A stretch of DNA of 64,000 bases, taken from contig NC_019701.1 of NCBI RefSeq assembly GCF_000317065.1, positions 2,261,001-2,325,000 of the forward strand. Reading direction: 5' to 3'. The notes under the pieces are model-generated. The model saw only the letters and a list, made by a program, of their open reading frames with translations. It was not told the origin of the DNA and did no database searches. Within the stretch, counting starts at the first letter, position 1. Every line of letters begins with the position of its first letter. A program made the translations under genes and the position numbers. Below are positions 38,915 through 48,651 of the stretch, piece after piece. The stretch comes from Pseudanabaena sp. PCC 7367. Its GTDB lineage: Bacteria; Cyanobacteriota; Cyanobacteriia; Pseudanabaenales; Pseudanabaenaceae.

Positions 38915-40900
38915 ATGGAAGAATCCTTCAGTCTTACATTTCTGATTATCACAACCATTGTGGCTGGCATTTTAGCGCAAGTGGTGGCTAAGTTTTTGAG
39001 GGTGCCTAGTATTGTATTTCTGCTCATATTTGGTGTAGCAGTTGGGGGGAATGGGTTTGGTTGGGTGCAACCCCGCGATCTGGGGCTGGGGCTGGAAGTA
39101 ATTGTGTCGCTGTCGGTGGCCTTGATTCTGTTTGAAGGTGGCCTAAATCTGCAACTGGGCGATCTGGGTAAGGTTTCTACTAGTGTCCGCAATCTGGTAT
39201 CGATCGGCACTTTAATTACGCTGATCGGCGGTGGTATTGCTGCCCATTATCTATGTGAATTTCCCTGGCCGATCGCCTTTCTCTATGCCTCTCTGGTGGT
39301 GGTAACTGGCCCTACGGTAATTAATCCGATCGTCAAGGAAGTGGGCATTGATCGGCGGGTTGGCATTATTCTTGAAGGGGAAGGGGTACTGATCGATGCC
39401 TTGGGCGCAGTGTTGGCGGTGGTAATGCTCAACATTGTGCTAGGTGGCGAATTAGAAGCCTTTGGCATTGTTACCGATCTGATCCTGCGCCTGAGTATTG
39501 GGGCGGGTATTGGCGCGGCGGGTGGTTGGTTGCTCTCGCAATTTTTAAAGCGATCGAAATTTGTAGGCGATGATCTCAAAAGTTCGGTGGTGGTTGCCAC
39601 TGTGCTGGGATTATATGGCTTGGCGCAAATGATTCAGAGTGAGTCAGGTCTAATGACAGCGGTGATCGCTGGGATTGTGATGCGAGCTGAGTCCATTCCC
39701 GCCGAGCGATCGGTGCTTAAATTCAAAGGCCAATTGACCGTATTGACTGTTTCTGTTTTGTTTATTTTGCTGGCGGCCAATCTTTCGATTCCCAGTGTCT
39801 ATGCGTTGGGGTGGGAAGGGGTGCAAACCGTAGCGGTGATGATGCTTTTGGTGCGCCCCTTGAATGTGCTGGTATCCACCTGGGATAGTACGTTGAATTG
39901 GCGGCAGAAGGCTTTCCTGGCCTGGTGTGCGCCCAGGGGGATTGTGGCGGCCTCGGTGGCTTCATTGTTTGCGATCGTGCTGACGGAGCGGGGTGTAAAC
40001 GGTGGTGATGCGATCAAGGCGCTGGTATTTTTAACCATTGCGATGACCGTATTTTTGCAGGGGTTAACGGCGGGGGGGGTGGCCAATGTGCTCAAGCTTT
40101 CTGCCTCTGATGCTTCTGGATTGGTGGTGGTGGGCGCTAATCCGATCGGTTTGATCATTGGCAAGCTGTTCCAAAGTAAGGGCGAGCGAGTTGCCCTAAT
40201 CGATACCAGTGCGGAACTATGTAAGGAAGCGGCAGCACAAAATATTCCGGCCTTTGTTAGTAATGGCCTGGATACGAGGGCGCTAGCGGATGCTGGATTA
40301 GACGCGATCGGCACGTTTTTGGCACTTACAATTAATACTGATGTAAATCTGGTGCTGGCTCAGCGAGCGGCGGAAGAGTTCCGTACCCCCAGGGTGTTGG
40401 CGGTTTTTATCAAAGAAGATAACAAATTTAAAGAGATCCAGCAGGCCTTTGGTGGCAGGGTGCCGATCAAGTCCTGGAATAAATATGTGCGCCAGCGCGA
40501 AACCCGCCTGGGGGAAGTACGTCTGAATGAGCAATTTGGGAACCAATTGGCACAGTTTAATTCGCTCTATGCGGCTGGCCAACTTTTGCCGATCGCCTAT
40601 GAGCGTAAAGATAAACTGCACATCGTGCCTGCGGATATAACCTGGCAAACGGGCGATCGGATTATCTATTTGCTCTATACACCCAAGGCGATCGCTGCAA
40701 GTGAAAATAAACCTACGGAGAACCCTGCCAATAATGTCAATAATATGACCGTGATGGAAGCCAAGGTGGAAACCATTTCAGAAGAATCGCCAAAGGATCT
40801 GAAGCCCGAATCCCTCAATAATAATATGGAGGTGGCCGAGGAAGAGAAGGAGCAGGATTACCTGGACATGGCACGCGAGATTCTTAAAAAGATCAGGTAA
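38915..40900 (+). CDS. CPA1-type Na+/H+ antiporter with C-terminal nucleotide-binding domain
   Basis: A 661-residue membrane protein. About twelve hydrophobic segments (5-385) include the NhaP-type region VSLSVALILFEGGLNLQL and ASLVVVTGPTVINPIV. A Rossmann-like TrkA-N domain follows (about 395-520, VVVGANPIGLIIGKLFQSKGE), and a TrkA-C-like part then runs up to an acidic tail. This layout is typical of cyanobacterial NhaS-type antiporters for pH and salt homeostasis. The start ATG gives the normal first helix. Confidence 0.9.
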   Translation: MEESFSLTFLIITTIVAGILAQVVAKFLRVPSIVFLLIFGVAVGGNGFGWVQPRDLGLGLEVIVSLSVALILFEGGLNLQLGDLGKVSTSVRNLVSIGTLITLIGGGIAAHYLCEFPWPIAFLYASLVVVTGPTVINPIVKEVGIDRRVGIILEGEGVLIDALGAVLAVVMLNIVLGGELEAFGIVTDLILRLSIGAGIGAAGGWLLSQFLKRSKFVGDDLKSSVVVATVLGLYGLAQMIQSESGLMTAVIAGIVMRAESIPAERSVLKFKGQLTVLTVSVLFILLAANLSIPSVYALGWEGVQTVAVMMLLVRPLNVLVSTWDSTLNWRQKAFLAWCAPRGIVAASVASLFAIVLTERGVNGGDAIKALVFLTIAMTVFLQGLTAGGVANVLKLSASDASGLVVVGANPIGLIIGKLFQSKGERVALIDTSAELCKEAAAQNIPAFVSNGLDTRALADAGLDAIGTFLALTINTDVNLVLAQRAAEEFRTPRVLAVFIKEDNKFKEIQQAFGGRVPIKSWNKYVRQRETRLGEVRLNEQFGNQLAQFNSLYAAGQLLPIAYERKDKLHIVPADITWQTGDRIIYLLYTPKAIAASENKPTENPANNVNNMTVMEAKVETISEESPKDLKPESLNNNMEVAEEEKEQDYLDMAREILKKIR

Positions 40901-40997
40901 TGTCTCAATGTGTTGATCTAAACTCTGGAGCTCTGACTAGATCTATTCCTAATCTATGCCTATGTCTTGCTAAACATGGCTTATACAAGATTGCCCC

Positions 40998-41555
40998 CTA
41001 ATCAGCAAAAATACTCGCCACCGTAATGCTTAGCTTCGGGAACGCAGCCATAGAAAGCAAATCAGCTAAATTACACTCAAGTTCGGTTTGATATGTTTTG
41101 CCCTGCGGCGATCGCCACACCATCACCCGGCGGTTTTGCAGATCCACCAGCCAGTATTCAGGAATATTGGCCTGGGCATAGAGTTCTTTCTTGATCGTGC
41201 GATCGTATGGCAGGCTAGATTTAGCCACTTCAACTACCAGCAAGATATGCTCAGCAAAAGGATGATGTTGTAGGTATTGCGATCGCGGTAACTTCACTAC
41301 TGCGATATCAGGCTCTGGCTCTGAATCAGCTAGAGTAATAGGCTTGTTTTCCCGTACATATGCCTTGCCTGCTAGTGCTTTTTCCAGTTGCTTAGCCAGA
41401 TTCTCTTCAAAATAAGTATGCTCAACACCTTCTGGGGACATTTCAACAAGTAGGCCATTAATCAACTCGATTCGGCGATCGCCAATAATCCCCGCCTCAA
41501 TCATGCGATGATAGTCAGTGATTGAAAAATGAGCGATCGGCAGAGTAGCAGTCAT
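40998..41555 (-). CDS. Uma2-family (DUF820) putative nuclease
   Basis: A 185-residue protein of the restriction-endonuclease-like fold, very abundant in cyanobacteria. The PD-(D/E)xK core is visible: EPDIAVVKLPRSQ, then HILLVVEVAKSSLPYDRTIKKELYAQANIPEYWLVDLQNRRVMVW. The opening FSITDYHRMIEAGIIGDRRIELINGLLVEMSP is typical. The biological role is unknown. It lies 36 bp downstream of tyrA on the same strand and could share its transcript. Confidence 0.88.
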   Translation of the reverse strand: MTATLPIAHFSITDYHRMIEAGIIGDRRIELINGLLVEMSPEGVEHTYFEENLAKQLEKALAGKAYVRENKPITLADSEPEPDIAVVKLPRSQYLQHHPFAEHILLVVEVAKSSLPYDRTIKKELYAQANIPEYWLVDLQNRRVMVWRSPQGKTYQTELECNLADLLSMAAFPKLSITVASIFAD

Positions 41556-41591
41556 ATAGCAGCTAGAGATAAATGCTTTAGAGCTTTAATC

Positions 41592-42563
41592 TTAAATGTA
41601 AAACAAACGTTCTTGCTGGGTATGGGACAAATTAGCTTCTAGTTCTGGCCATTGCTGAGCTTGAATTTGATCGATCAAAAGCTGCAAATTTTGTTGATAT
41701 GCTTGCAAACAATAGAGCAATGCATCGCGGTTATATTCTGCCATTAAGCGCCCTAGTTCGGGATTGCCACCGCCTACCCGGCTAGTGTCTCGAAACCCTG
41801 AACTGGCAAGCTGCTTAGCTAATTCACTAATGTCTTTTTTAGGCTCTTTACCGCAGGCCATGATCAAACTGGCGCTGGTAATCACTGGCAAATGACTGAT
41901 CCAGGCCACGGCTCGATCGTGGTCAGCAGGGCTACATTCTATTACCGCCGCGCCGATCGATTGCCAGAGCGATTTCACCTTGGCTTTGGCATCCTGATAA
42001 CTAATGCCCAAATTCAGCAGATCTTGTTCTTGCTTAGCTTGGCTCTGTTCTTCCTGGCTTGGCTGATTGATGCTAGTGCGATCGTCTTGGCTTGGCATTT
42101 CTATTGCTGGATCTGGATCAAGATCAGATAGCTCAGGATCAGTAATTACACAGGGGCGGCCTTGGAACAAATTCCGCTCCGCTGCGGCAATGCCACTGAA
42201 CTGAGTGCCAGCCATCGGATGACACCCCACAAACAAAGGCCACATTTTAGCCGCTTGATTGACGATCGCTGCCTTCACTGAGCCCACATCAGCCACGATC
42301 GTGCGTGGTGCCAGCTTGTCCCTTAGCTCCGCCAGGGTTGGTAAGATCGCCTGAATCGGCGTACAAATAAAAACTATATCGGTGTCGTGGAGATAAGGAA
42401 TTAAGTCTAGATTCTGACTGGCGGCATCGATCGCCCCGTCGGCGACAGCACGTTTACATGTTTCCTGCTTGCGGCTTACCCCCCACACATAATGACCTTG
42501 CGATCGTAAATCTAGCCCCAAAGAGCCACCAATCAACCCCAAGCCAATGATGCCTATGTTCAT
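41592..42563 (-). CDS. tyrA: Prephenate/arogenate dehydrogenase
   Basis: TyrA makes tyrosine from arogenate (the usual cyanobacterial route) or prephenate by NADP-linked oxidative decarboxylation. The 323-residue protein has the nucleotide motif GIIGLGLIGGSLGLDL and GCHPMAGTQFSGI. A helical dimer domain follows, with HLPVITSASLIMAC and FRDTSRVGGGNPELGRLMAEYN. A Gln/Ser/Asp-rich insertion of about 35 residues lies at about 145-180, between the Rossmann and helical parts, and is absent from most homologues. Confidence 0.93.
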   Translation of the reverse strand: MNIGIIGLGLIGGSLGLDLRSQGHYVWGVSRKQETCKRAVADGAIDAASQNLDLIPYLHDTDIVFICTPIQAILPTLAELRDKLAPRTIVADVGSVKAAIVNQAAKMWPLFVGCHPMAGTQFSGIAAAERNLFQGRPCVITDPELSDLDPDPAIEMPSQDDRTSINQPSQEEQSQAKQEQDLLNLGISYQDAKAKVKSLWQSIGAAVIECSPADHDRAVAWISHLPVITSASLIMACGKEPKKDISELAKQLASSGFRDTSRVGGGNPELGRLMAEYNRDALLYCLQAYQQNLQLLIDQIQAQQWPELEANLSHTQQERLFYI

Positions 42564-43168
42564 GCAGCCAAAAATGCACAGCCAGGTGCTTCAACCAACA
42601 ATTACGCCGAACAACGCCCCACAATATCAATTAACTATGCCAAGTAACTATGCCAAGATATAAAGTTAAATCCGACTCAGTCTGAGTAACTAGCTACACT
42701 TAAGCAATTAAGTCGCCAATCGTAATGATCGATCGCTACATTTGCCAAAAGTCTAGTTACCCAATTCTGGTTGTGGCTGACCGCTCAATTTAACTAAATT
42801 CACAACGCATTCAACATCTCGCTGAATTGGTGAGAGTGAATTTACGATCGTCAAGCTGCCATCCCTTTAATAGCTCTAGATAGTTTTGAATGTGCTGGGC
42901 TTGCTGCTGCGATCTTAGCCCAAATCATTCTGGATGTGTGCCATCGATTGTGGGTTCTTGGGCATCTGATGTGGGTTGGCGATCGCAATTCTTTTGTTTG
43001 GGTGGTGGAGGTTGGTAGGCGTTATTGTTATTGATTCAAAGCAATTAATTAAATTAAAAATAATATGCCAAAACCTGGCCAGGATATTAAGTTGTGTCTT
43101 TGACTACCCCGCCCAGTTCTGGTTAAGAACTTTAATTTGTTTTATTTTTGATTAATGTAAATCAGGCT
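42564..43168. other. Intergenic region, no gene seen
   Basis: 605 bp between rpmB and tyrA, both on the minus strand. It must hold the tyrA promoter and the rpmB 3' end. No gene was recognised. Confidence 0.45.
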
Positions 43169-43405
43169 CTACAGCTTGCTCAAATCCAGACCAGCTTCTT
43201 TGGCAAAGGTGTTGAGGCTCTTTTTCTGAAGCGTTTTAATGGCTTTAGTAGAAAGACGCAATTTTACATAGCGATTGCCCTCTGGCCACCAAACCCGCTT
43301 CCACTGCAAGTTGACATGCTGGAGTCGCTTATGGGCTTTGTGCGAAAAGCAGATCGAGTTAGCGTTATTGGCTTTTTTCTTGGTTAATTGACAGGTGCGA
43401 CCCAT
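43169..43405 (-). CDS. rpmB: 50S ribosomal protein L28
   Basis: A 78-residue ribosomal protein of normal length. It starts [20 protein letters not shown], continues [19 protein letters not shown] and ends in a Leu-Ser-rich helix ([20 protein letters not shown]). These are the L28 signatures of cyanobacteria and plastids. It is transcribed alone. Confidence 0.97.
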   Translation of the reverse strand: MGRTCQLTKKKANNANSICFSHKAHKRLQHVNLQWKRVWWPEGNRYVKLRLSTKAIKTLQKKSLNTFAKEAGLDLSKL

Positions 43406-43848
43406 GATTAAATATCTCCTATTGGCTTAGATGAGGCTTTTTCGCTGTTGCTCCGATCGCAAAGTTCGGGCTATTTACCCGACTCGATCGAGGCAATTTA
43501 AGTTAAACAGGCAATTACAACCAGGTAAATTGGATTGATTTGGAGCGATCGCCAGCTAGTTTCCAATTCCTTGGTTCTATGCTCAATTCCTTGATTCTAT
43601 ACTAGGGAAATCAGGATTAAGATTTGACCAATCGAGCAAAGTGGCTATGAACCTGGCTAGATAACGATTTTGCCATCGGCGCAGGATAGATTTTGCCCTG
43701 TTGAGATCGCTATAAATCTAAATTTGCAATCCGATCTACTATCCTACAAAAGATAATCGAATAAGTCCAATTTTTGGATTTCAAAATTGGCGATCGCTGG
43801 CAAGCAAAATGTTTCGATCGATCGGCAATAGAAATTATTCTAAAAGCC
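43406..43848. other. Intergenic region upstream of rpmB
   Basis: 443 bp. An imperfect direct repeat of caattccttg-attctat occurs near 43563-43600. No gene was recognised. The rpmB promoter must lie here. Confidence 0.45.
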
Positions 43849-45261
43849 CTAAAGCGCACCAGCCGCAGTCTTGTCCAGAATGCTGTCCGATAAATGGGTG
43901 GTAATGTTCAGCGCCATCAGCGTCGGGTGACCATCCTTACCGCTGGTGTAGTCGATCACGCTCACCCCACCATTGCCCTGCTTGAATGCCCAGAAAAAGG
44001 CAGGTGGCAGATCAAATAATTCACATAACAGGGCTTTATTAACCGCATCATGGGCAGAAACCAGCGCTACCTTGCCAGGTGGTGTAGTCTCGACAATCTG
44101 TTGCCATGCGGCTTCCGCCCGTTGCCACACATCCTGGAGGTTCTCGCCCTCCGGCATTTGTACATCCTGGGGCATGTCTTTCCAGCGTTGTAGCTCGCCA
44201 GGAAAACCGGCTTCGATCTCTGCCTCTAGTTTGCCCTCCCATTTGCCGTGGGAAATTTCCTTGAGATCATCGATCAAAGTAATTGGCACATGGTTATGGC
44301 TGGTCAGGATCGCATCGGCGGTTTGTTTGGGTCGTGACAGGGTACTGCTAAAGGCCAGATCAATTTGTTCTGTTTCTAAGAACTTAGCCACAAGCTGCGC
44401 CTGTTCTTCGCCGCGCTGATTGAGGGGGATATCGATCTGCCCTTGGAACCGTTTGTCCCGATTCCAATTGGTTTCACCATGCCTGACCAGCAAAATGCGT
44501 GGTCCCACGTGCTCTTTTTTATAGGGCGTAAGCGCGCTTTTGGTCAGGGAACTGAGATGGCTGGTAATATTCACCGACTCCAATTGCACTTCTAATTGGG
44601 CATGGCCAGCAAAACACTTTTGTAAATAGGCCGCAGAGCGATCGCCCCCAACATTCAATACACTGATGCCGCAGTTGGTTTGTTGCCAGTAGTGATAATA
44701 GGCTGGCTCCAGACCTAGAGCAGTGGAAAGCAAAGAGCGATTGATACCACTGTGACCAACTAGCAAAATAGTTTGGCCTTTGCTTTGGTGTTGGGGCAAA
44801 ATCTCTTGCCAGAGTGTCTGCGCCTGTTTGAATAGCTCGGCGACGGGATATTTACCCTGCATCATGAGCTGGTGGGGAGCATGGTGCCAAAGCTCATATT
44901 CTTCTGGGAACTTGGCTTGCACCTCCCCATAGGTCATCATTTCCCAATCGGGCAAATCGATCTCACACAGGTTCATCACGGCATGGGGTTGGAGCTGACA
45001 GCCTGCTGCTTTGGTAATGATTTCGGCAGTTTGTTTGGCTCGCACCAACGGTGAACAATACACCGCATCAAAACTGAGGGAAGCAAGGGCTTCTCCTGCC
45101 AATTGCGCCTGGGTTTGGCCCTTTTCAGACAAAACCGATTGGCGATCGGGTTGATCCAGGAAGCCACGACCTTGTACCTTGCTGGCTTGATTAAAGTTGC
45201 TTTCGCCGTGACGCACTAAAACAATTCGAGTATTCAGGGGTCTATCCTCAACTACGTTCAC
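43849..45261 (-). CDS. Tandem histidine phosphatase (two PGM-like domains)
   Basis: A 470-residue protein with two histidine-phosphatase domains in a row. The first (about 10-220) has IVLVRHGESNFNQ and LVGHSGINRS. The second (about 250-455) has ILLVRHGETNWNRDKRFQGQIDIPLNQRG and LVSAHDAVNKAL. Both phosphoacceptor His motifs are intact. The double arrangement is that of 2-carboxy-D-arabinitol-1-phosphate phosphatase-like proteins and related cyanobacterial phosphoglycerate mutase homologues, which protect or tune Rubisco and sugar phosphates. The substrate is uncertain. The start is a GTG. Confidence 0.9.
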   Translation of the reverse strand: MNVVEDRPLNTRIVLVRHGESNFNQASKVQGRGFLDQPDRQSVLSEKGQTQAQLAGEALASLSFDAVYCSPLVRAKQTAEIITKAAGCQLQPHAVMNLCEIDLPDWEMMTYGEVQAKFPEEYELWHHAPHQLMMQGKYPVAELFKQAQTLWQEILPQHQSKGQTILLVGHSGINRSLLSTALGLEPAYYHYWQQTNCGISVLNVGGDRSAAYLQKCFAGHAQLEVQLESVNITSHLSSLTKSALTPYKKEHVGPRILLVRHGETNWNRDKRFQGQIDIPLNQRGEEQAQLVAKFLETEQIDLAFSSTLSRPKQTADAILTSHNHVPITLIDDLKEISHGKWEGKLEAEIEAGFPGELQRWKDMPQDVQMPEGENLQDVWQRAEAAWQQIVETTPPGKVALVSAHDAVNKALLCELFDLPPAFFWAFKQGNGGVSVIDYTSGKDGHPTLMALNITTHLSDSILDKTAAGAL

Positions 45262-45818
45262 AATTACTCTACTTGACTTGACCAGGAATGGATCTACAGC
45301 AGTTTGGGGCTGGCAATCTGGGCTAATGGACTTCTTGCCTAAATGTTCAAATCAGGCTGAGATCGTGATCCGATCGTTGCCATATTTGACTTTTGCAAGA
45401 GTTGTAATTATTTACTTTGATTTTGATCATGGGGACATAATTTACATCTGCCTGAGCTAGGTATTATTTCCTGCATATATCTTCAGTCAAAGTTGTCTAA
45501 ATTAGCCTCTAACCTTAGTTTTGCCCAAGGCTCATTTACCACTGCTATATTCACACTCAGCACACTCAGTCTATTCATACTAAAGAATTCTATCTTTAGA
45601 ACGCCCCAATGCGATACGTCTATGCTAGACTACTGACAGCCAAGCTAAGACTTATAGAAAAATTGAGCTTAACTTGTGCCCATTATGCGCTGCAACGGTC
45701 TTAAGAAATTTCACCCAAGTTTTTTTATTAACAAATTTTTGTCGATGAATTGCTGCGACCGTAAGGCGAATTAAGCGATTGGCACATAGGCTTTGCATTA
45801 ATTTGCATTCAATAAAGC

Positions 45819-45865
45819 GGCAGATTTTAAACTGCCATGTTGCCAGATCATGCCGTGCGATCTGG
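45819..45865 (+). other. Pair of hairpins in the rne upstream region
   Basis: The first stem is ggcag/ctgcc with an 8-nt loop (45819-45836). The second is ccagatc/gatctgg with a 9-nt loop (45843-45865). Both are perfect over their arms and are separated by 6 bases. They could belong to a leader or small RNA. The direction is not determined. Confidence 0.5.
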
Positions 45866-46312
45866 TAATACCAAGCGTAATGAAGTGGAAGCAGACACTA
45901 AAGATTTGGTTGGATCATATTGGTTAGGGCTGAGTAGTAGTAGCCAAGGCTAATTAGCAGCATTGTCGTTAAACTAATAGTTAATAATAGTTAAACTGAT
46001 ATGCCACTATTCCGAGATTAGTTAGGCTTGCTATGCGTAGCTGGCAATATGGCTTCTAACCATATATTTAGGATTGCTTTAACTAAGTTTAACTAAGCAT
46101 TCAATCACTAGGTTTGCTGTTCTAGCGTTGTTTCTGTGCTTATCTGTTTAGTCGATCGCTAACCGATCGCTAAGTGCTGTACCAGATGTGTACATAGCAT
46201 TGATGCCGATCGTCAGGCGTTGAGGCGTTAAATGGAATAAGAAGACAACGGTTGGATTGTTGGCTTGTCTCTAGCATTATCTGCATTAATGAACGGAGAT
46301 GGTTCTGGTTAA

Positions 46313-46349
46313 ATTGGATTGGATTGGGTTGGATTGAATTGGATTGGAT
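46313..46349. repeat. Pentanucleotide ttgga-type repeat
   Basis: About seven copies of attgg with two variant units, 185 bp upstream of rne. Confidence 0.7.
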
Positions 46350-46533
46350 CGCTCAAATCACCAAAACCCATTTAACAAAATCCGTAATGCCATGCCATTC
46401 AGAGACATCAGCAGAAAGCAAGTATCCAAAGGATGTGGATGCTTAAAACAGGGCAAAGAAAAAGAAATTTATAAAAATATTAGAGCTATTCGATCGTGAT
46501 CGTAGAGCATTTGAAAGCATTTGAGGAAGTTGG

Positions 46534-48651
46534 ATGCCCAAGCAAATAATTATTGCCGAGCAGCATAGGATTGCTGCTGTGTTTAGTGAGGATCGCATTG
46601 AAGAAATTGTTGTTGCCACCGGCACCCATCAGGTTGGGGATATCTACATGGGGGCGGTGGAAAATATTCTCACTAGTATTGATGCCGCGTTTGTAAATAT
46701 TGGTGAGAGCGATCGCAACGGTTTTATTCATATCACCGACCTGGGCCCACTGCGGGTCAGGCGATCGTCTGGCTCCATTTCCGATCTGCTCTCGCCCCAA
46801 CAGCGGGTATTGGTGCAGATCATGAAAGAGCCCACCGGTAACAAAGGCCCGCGCCTGACTGGTAATATTTCGATGCCCGGTCGCTATGTGGTGCTGATGC
46901 CCTATGGCCGAGGTGTTAATCTTTCGCGCCGGATTAGGAATGAAGGAGAGCGATCGCGGCTGCGGGCTCTGGCAATTTTGATCAAGCCGGCGGGCATGGG
47001 TTTGCTGGTGCGTACCGAAGCGGAAGGGGTGAGCGAAGATGCGATCATTGAGGATTTAGAAAACCTGCAACGGCAGTGGCAGACAATTCAGCAGGAGGCT
47101 CCGTCTGGGCGTACGCCACGGCTACTCAACCGCGACAGCGACTTTATTCAAAAGGTATTGCGCGATCTTTATACCAACGATGTAAATCGAATTGTGGCCG
47201 ACACCAACGATGGCCTCAAGCGGGTAAAACAGCATTTGCTCAACTGGTCAGAGGGCAAGATCCCCAACCAGATTTCGCTCGATCATCACCGCGAAAGCAC
47301 GCCGATCTTGGAGTTTTTCCGGGTTAATGCGGCGATCCGTGAAGCGCTTCGACCCAGAGTCGATCTGCCCTCCGGTGGCTATATTATTATCGAACCCACC
47401 GAAGCCTTGACCGTCATTGACGTAAACTCTGGCTCGTTTACCCGATCGCAAACCTCACGGGAAACAGTGCTGTGGACGAACTGCGAAGCGGCAGAAGAGA
47501 TCGCCCGCCAGATGCGATTGCGCAATATTGCTGGGGTGATTATTGTGGACTTCATTGACATGGATTCGCGCAAGGATCAAATCCAACTGTTGGAAGCCTT
47601 TAATAAAGCGATCCATGCGGATAAATCCCGGCCTCAGATCGCCCAATTAACTGAGCTGGGTCTGGTGGAGTTGACCCGTAAACGCCAGGGACAAAGTATT
47701 TATGAATTATTTGGTCATTCCTGTCCCACCTGTAGTGGTCTGGGGCTGCTGGCACACTTACCGGGTGAGAAAACCCTGCAGCCAGCCGAGACTATCCCGC
47801 GCCTGGATAAAACCATTCAACTGGATTTGGGCGATCGTGACCGAGGTCTAGGTGGTGGTACTGAGGCTAACTTAGTCAGCCACCCCAGCTATCAAGAGGC
47901 ACGCGGTAATGGCGGCTCCAGACGCAGACGGCGATCGAGCAAGGATAGCGACAAATCGAGTAGTAGCTCGTCTAATCGGGATCGAGATCGGGAGCAATCG
48001 AATAAGGTAATTCCTGCGCCCAGCAAGAATAACGATAAGCCTGTGGTGGTTAGCAGTAATCCTAATAACGACAGTCCTGAACCCCAGACCACCCGTTTAA
48101 GTAATGTAAGTAAGAGTGAGTCTAGCGCCAGTAAGTCAAAGCAGGAGCAGAAAAAAACAGAGCCGATCGTGGTGGAAATGACAGTCGAAGAGCAGGAAAT
48201 CTATGCTCATATGGGTATTTCACCTGTAGTGCTATTGGATGATTCGGCCAAAGATGTCCGCAATGCCATGGTGATGGTGGCTTTGCCCGGTATGGCGCAA
48301 CAGGTCAAAGAAACCCAAGACCAGCAGAAAGCTGCTAGCAACGGCAATGGTAATTCTGGCAGTAACTCTGGTGGCAAGCGACGACGGAGTAGCGCTAGCA
48401 ACAGTAAACGGAATACGCCAGAAACTGTAAATTCTGCTCCCATCAAGGATGTGAAGGATAGCGATCGCTCTAATGCTGCTGAATCTGCCCCTGTGGAGGC
48501 GGCGGTGGTAAGTAAAGCTAAGCCCCAGCTAGAAAACCAGACCGAAATGCAGACAGGAGAAAGCACCGACGAAGCAAGCAATTCTGATGCTCAACCAATC
48601 CAATCCCCAGCGGCATCCCGTCGTCGTCGTCGCACCTCTACTAGTAAATAG
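46534..48651 (+). CDS. rne: Ribonuclease E (cyanobacterial RNase E/G)
   Basis: The main mRNA-decay and RNA-processing endonuclease. The 705-residue protein has the S1/5'-sensor region (about 35-120, with GAVENILTSIDAAFVNIG and RNGFIH), the DNase-I-like catalytic part (AEEIARQMRLRNIAGVIIVDFIDM) and the zinc link CPTC near 401. A disordered Ser/Asn/Lys-rich tail follows (about 450-705). The tail has three Arg-rich motifs (about 463-467, 615-621 and 696-700) like the cyanobacterial motif that recruits polynucleotide phosphorylase. A 1.27-kb gene-free region precedes it. rnhB, a frequent neighbour, is not downstream. Confidence 0.96.
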   Translation: MPKQIIIAEQHRIAAVFSEDRIEEIVVATGTHQVGDIYMGAVENILTSIDAAFVNIGESDRNGFIHITDLGPLRVRRSSGSISDLLSPQQRVLVQIMKEPTGNKGPRLTGNISMPGRYVVLMPYGRGVNLSRRIRNEGERSRLRALAILIKPAGMGLLVRTEAEGVSEDAIIEDLENLQRQWQTIQQEAPSGRTPRLLNRDSDFIQKVLRDLYTNDVNRIVADTNDGLKRVKQHLLNWSEGKIPNQISLDHHRESTPILEFFRVNAAIREALRPRVDLPSGGYIIIEPTEALTVIDVNSGSFTRSQTSRETVLWTNCEAAEEIARQMRLRNIAGVIIVDFIDMDSRKDQIQLLEAFNKAIHADKSRPQIAQLTELGLVELTRKRQGQSIYELFGHSCPTCSGLGLLAHLPGEKTLQPAETIPRLDKTIQLDLGDRDRGLGGGTEANLVSHPSYQEARGNGGSRRRRRSSKDSDKSSSSSSNRDRDREQSNKVIPAPSKNNDKPVVVSSNPNNDSPEPQTTRLSNVSKSESSASKSKQEQKKTEPIVVEMTVEEQEIYAHMGISPVVLLDDSAKDVRNAMVMVALPGMAQQVKETQDQQKAASNGNGNSGSNSGGKRRRSSASNSKRNTPETVNSAPIKDVKDSDRSNAAESAPVEAAVVSKAKPQLENQTEMQTGESTDEASNSDAQPIQSPAASRRRRRTSTSK

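Larger units (their letters stand above)
45262..46533. other. Long gene-free region upstream of rne
   Basis: 1272 bp with only small frames lacking coding character. It holds two adjacent hairpins (45819-45865), a T7 run followed by a second T-rich stretch (about 45720-45745), a 6-bp stem atatgg/ccatat near 46050, and a ttgga-type pentamer run at 46313-46349. It could carry a long 5' leader of rne or a separate small RNA. Confidence 0.55.

Noticed and set aside
40998-41555. Uma2 protein as part of a defence system
   Set aside because: Uma2 genes are scattered in hundreds of copies across cyanobacteria and no defence partner is adjacent here.
45278-45460. 60-codon plus-strand frame after the phosphatase start
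   Set aside because: No ribosome site and no coding-like composition. It lies in the promoter region of the tandem phosphatase.
46252-46446. 64-codon plus-strand frame before rne
   Set aside because: Its middle is simply the translated ttgga repeat (Trp-Ile-Gly-Leu type). There is no ribosome site or domain.
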